This document shows positions 62,268 through 64,000 of a DNA stretch of 64,000 bases, in pieces. Both the position numbers and the translations under genes were made by a program. A model generated the notes under the pieces. It was not told the DNA's origin. It did no database searches and saw nothing but the letters and a program-made list of their open reading frames with translations. Numbering within the stretch: position 1 is the first letter of the stretch; every line of letters starts with the position of its first letter. The stretch spans positions 19,112 to 83,111 of the forward strand of contig NZ_FUIC01000030.1 of assembly GCF_900163695.1 (NCBI RefSeq), in the 5' to 3' direction. The DNA comes from Gulosibacter sp. 10. GTDB taxonomy: Bacteria > Actinomycetota > Actinomycetes > Actinomycetales > Microbacteriaceae.

Positions 62268-62801
62268 CTACTGCTGCAGCGACTCGGCCGCGGAGTCGCG
62301 CGTCGCGCTCTCCTCCTGCATCGCGGCCTCGTACGCCCGTCGGAGCCGGTCCGATGCGGAGGGCGGTTCGGGGTCGCTTCGCGGGATGCCGAGGTGCAGC
62401 TCGCGCAGCTCGGCCATGAGGCCGTCGACCAGGTCGGGGGACTCGGCCAGTAGGCGGGCCCGGATCGTCAGCTCGGGGGCAGTGTCGCGATGGCGCATGC
62501 CCCAGGAGCCGAGCGACACCATGACGGGGACGGTCTGAATCCCGGCCTCGGTGAGCGAGTACGCCGCCCGCTGCCCCCGGGTCGCTTCGTCCCGGGTGAG
62601 CAGGCCCTCCTCGACGAGGCTCCGCAGCCGGCCGGCGAGGATGTTCGAGGCGATCCCCTCGTCGTTCTTCGCCAGGAGCTCGCGGAAATGGCGACGCCCG
62701 CCGAAGACGATGTCCCGAAGCACGATGAGGTTCCAGGCATCCCCGAGGACCTCGACGGCCGCGTTTATCGCGCATCCTGAACGTGGCCGCTCGCGAGCCA
62801 T
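62268..62801 (-). CDS. HxlR-family winged-helix regulator
   Basis: 177 residues from the ATG at 62801, with GGAGG four bases upstream. The HxlR core is clear: GCAINAAVEVLGDAWNLIVLRDIVFGGRRHFRELL, then IASNILAGRLRSLVEEGLLTRDEA and the C-terminal YSLTEAG. HxlR proteins are usually dimers that sense electrophiles or oxidants and control a divergent gene. Here that gene encodes a RibD-C-like reductase, and an inverted repeat lies between them. The C-terminal 60 residues are extra helix. Confidence 0.92.
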   Translation of the reverse strand: MARERPRSGCAINAAVEVLGDAWNLIVLRDIVFGGRRHFRELLAKNDEGIASNILAGRLRSLVEEGLLTRDEATRGQRAAYSLTEAGIQTVPVMVSLGSWGMRHRDTAPELTIRARLLAESPDLVDGLMAELRELHLGIPRSDPEPPSASDRLRRAYEAAMQEESATRDSAAESLQQ

Positions 62802-62816
62802 TGCCCCTCCAAGTGC

Positions 62817-62846
62817 TTGCCGAATGAAACCACTCCACGGTACCGT
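62817..62846 (+). promoter_or_regulatory. Promoter of the RibD-C-like reductase gene
   Basis: TTGCCG (62817-62822) and TACCGT (62841-62846) are 18 bases apart. On the minus strand TTGACG (62844-62849) is a good -35 for the divergent HxlR gene, so the two promoters overlap. Confidence 0.5.
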
Positions 62847-62847
62847 C

Positions 62848-62872
62848 AAGTGATCTCGATCTGCAATCACTT
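62848..62872. promoter_or_regulatory. HxlR-type operator
   Basis: AAGTGAT and ATCACTT are exact inverted arms separated by 11 bases. They lie just after the plus-strand -10 and next to the minus-strand -35, a position where a bound HxlR dimer would block both promoters. Confidence 0.55.
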
Positions 62873-62883
62873 CGGAGGCCGTC

Positions 62884-63531
62884 ATGGCGCGCACGCGAGT
62901 CCACAACCTGTTCGTCTCGTCGGACGGCTTCGCCGCGGGCGATCACGTGACGCTGGAGCATCCCATCGGCGGGGCCGAGGCGCTCTTCAGCCGATTCGAC
63001 GGCCGCGTCATCCACGGCGTTCACGGCACCGACGAGCCGGTGACCGTCGACCGGGCCCTGTTCAGCATGTGGGGCCAGGGCGTGGGCGCCGAGATCATGG
63101 GCCGCCGCAAATACGGGCCGCAGACTGGGGAGTGGCCCGACGACGGCTGGCAGGGCTGGTGGGGAGACGAGCCGCCGTTCCTCACGCCCGTCTTCGTCCT
63201 CACCCATCACCCCCGCCCGAGCATCGAGTTCGCGAACGGGACCGGCTTCCACTTCATCGATGCCTCGCCTGAGGAAGCGCTTCGGCAGGCGCAGGAGGCG
63301 GCCGGCGGACTGGACGTCCGCATCGGCGGCGGCCCGACGACCGTGAGCGAGTTCCTGCAGGCCGACCTCGTGGACTTCCTGCACGTGGCGGTCGTGCCGG
63401 TCGTGCTCGGTACCGGCGTCCGGATCTGGGACCATCTCGCCGGGCTGGAGGATCGATTCGCCGTCGAGTCCATCGGCACGTCCAGCGGGCTGATCCATCA
63501 GCTGTGGAACAGGAATCGCGAACGGTCCTGA
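62884..63531 (+). CDS. Dihydrofolate reductase/RibD-C family protein
   Basis: 215 residues, GGAGG before the ATG. The RibD C-terminal/DHFR-like fold is recognisable: RVHNLFVSSDGFAAG at the start, GAEIMGRRKYGPQTGEW, PVFVLTHHPRP, LDVRIGGGPTTVSEFLQADLVDFLHVAVVPVVLGTGVRIW. These proteins use NADPH to reduce small substrates that are rarely known. The divergent HxlR gene makes it likely that the enzyme responds to an electrophile or other stress compound. It is not part of the FMN-riboswitch operon. Confidence 0.9.
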   Translation: MARTRVHNLFVSSDGFAAGDHVTLEHPIGGAEALFSRFDGRVIHGVHGTDEPVTVDRALFSMWGQGVGAEIMGRRKYGPQTGEWPDDGWQGWWGDEPPFLTPVFVLTHHPRPSIEFANGTGFHFIDASPEEALRQAQEAAGGLDVRIGGGPTTVSEFLQADLVDFLHVAVVPVVLGTGVRIWDHLAGLEDRFAVESIGTSSGLIHQLWNRNRERS

Positions 63532-63694
63532 GCCGGAGCACCGCCGGCCGGGCTGCGAGTACGGGGGCTCACCGGTCGCGCATTGGATGGAGTATAGGAT
63601 TCCTCCGAGGTCTCGCACCGGTGCATCCGAGGCGTCCGAGCGGGGGAATGCGCCCCGGGCGACACGGCCCGGCGCGGGGCCGGAGAGGAACGAC

Positions 63695-64000
63695 ATGCAA
63701 TTGCTCGAGGGCTACGAGTACCGGCAGATCAGGTCGGAGTTCCAGCAGATCAACCCGAATGGCCAGGTGCGGGGGCAGATCCAGAACTCCGTGTTCATGC
63801 TGCTCGGCTTTCGCGACCGGGGAGCGATCGACGAGTTCGTCGACCGGTGCTCCCGCGTCTATTCCGAGGACGTGCTCTCCATCTACGCTCCCGGAGCCGC
63901 GGGAACGCGAAGGCTGGTCCTCTTCCGCGGAGCCATCTCCAAACTGGCTCTTCACGAACGAGGGTGTAGTCGAGGTCTGAAACCGCCGGCTTCGAGCAGA
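63695..64000 (+). CDS. Unknown small soluble protein, incomplete at the window end
   Basis: The ATG at 63695, with GGAGAGGA upstream, opens MQLLEGYEYRQIRSEFQQIN and an apparently real protein through YSEDVLSIYAPGA and RRLVLFRG. In this frame it continues without a stop to base 64000, but the last 30 residues look non-coding in composition. One base less near 63927-63933 would instead give an ending EPSPNWLFTNEGVVEV with a stop at 63978-63980 and a total of about 94 residues. So the 3' end is uncertain: a frameshift or a truncated longer gene. No domain recognised. Confidence 0.5.
   Translation, partial: MQLLEGYEYRQIRSEFQQINPNGQVRGQIQNSVFMLLGFRDRGAIDEFVDRCSRVYSEDVLSIYAPGAAGTRRLVLFRGAISKLALHERGCSRGLKPPASSR

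Overview
The window is high-GC actinobacterial DNA, most like a member of the Microbacteriaceae; a Leucobacter-like genus is a guess. The evidence is the mycothiol enzyme Mca, the order eno-ftsB-DUF501, the family-restricted proteins DUF4307, DUF4245 and DUF6264, frequent GTG/TTG starts, TAGACT-type -10 boxes and several apparently leaderless genes. One tRNA is present. I see no rRNA, CRISPR array, transposase or replication origin. Very long antisense ORFs are by-products of the GC content.

Region by region. 1-11.6 kb (minus strand): a catabolic or scavenging operon with four FMN-dependent luciferase-like monooxygenases interleaved with a complete peptide/nickel-type ABC importer (lipoprotein, two permeases, fused double ATPase), followed by a TetR regulator and a flavin amine oxidase that runs off the window. 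11.9-15.8 kb: eno-ftsB-DUF501, a type II NADH dehydrogenase and a tRNA with anticodon UAA. 15.8-22.8 kb: a Crp/Fnr regulator divergent from an iron-box-controlled set (acyl-CoA-dehydrogenase-like flavoprotein, cupin, siderophore-type ABC importer, MFS transporter). 22.8-28.8 kb: a TPR-like protein divergent from two unknown proteins, an LpqH-like lipoprotein and a CHAT-domain cysteine protease; this is the best candidate for an undescribed system. 28.8-35.1 kb: lemA, an AI-2E family transporter, ilvA, greA, DUF4307, mca, a small membrane protein and uppS. 35.1-38.3 kb: an FMN riboswitch and ribD-ribE-ribB-ribH, with ribE frameshifted and no GTP cyclohydrolase II domain. 38.5-50.7 kb: PIN-PhoH, prepilin peptidase, fumC, DUF4245, xseAB, ispH, an MmyB-like regulator, ilvD, DUF6264, fba and glpX.

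50.8-52.0 kb is a low-GC insert encoding a secreted Cys-containing protein and a 44-residue single-pass membrane peptide. 52.0-56.3 kb holds rmuC, an unknown protein, a DEDDh exonuclease and ychF. From 56.2 to about 59.1 kb the 3' end of ychF appears three times, enclosing two HigBA-type toxin-antitoxin modules, a frameshifted GNAT gene and a zinc-ribbon nuclease gene with an amber codon: a stacked, decaying island at a protein-gene attachment site. 59.2-64 kb holds a membrane protein, an orphan VapC, a DUF3592-like protein, a small unknown protein, an HxlR/RibD-C divergent pair and an incomplete gene at the end.

Functional links: flavin use recurs (LLM enzymes, ACAD-like protein, Ndh, FMN riboswitch), but no flavin reductase lies next to the LLM genes and the local riboflavin operon looks damaged. 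Carbon metabolism genes (eno, fba, glpX, fumC) and branched-chain amino acid genes (ilvA, ilvD) are scattered single transcription units.
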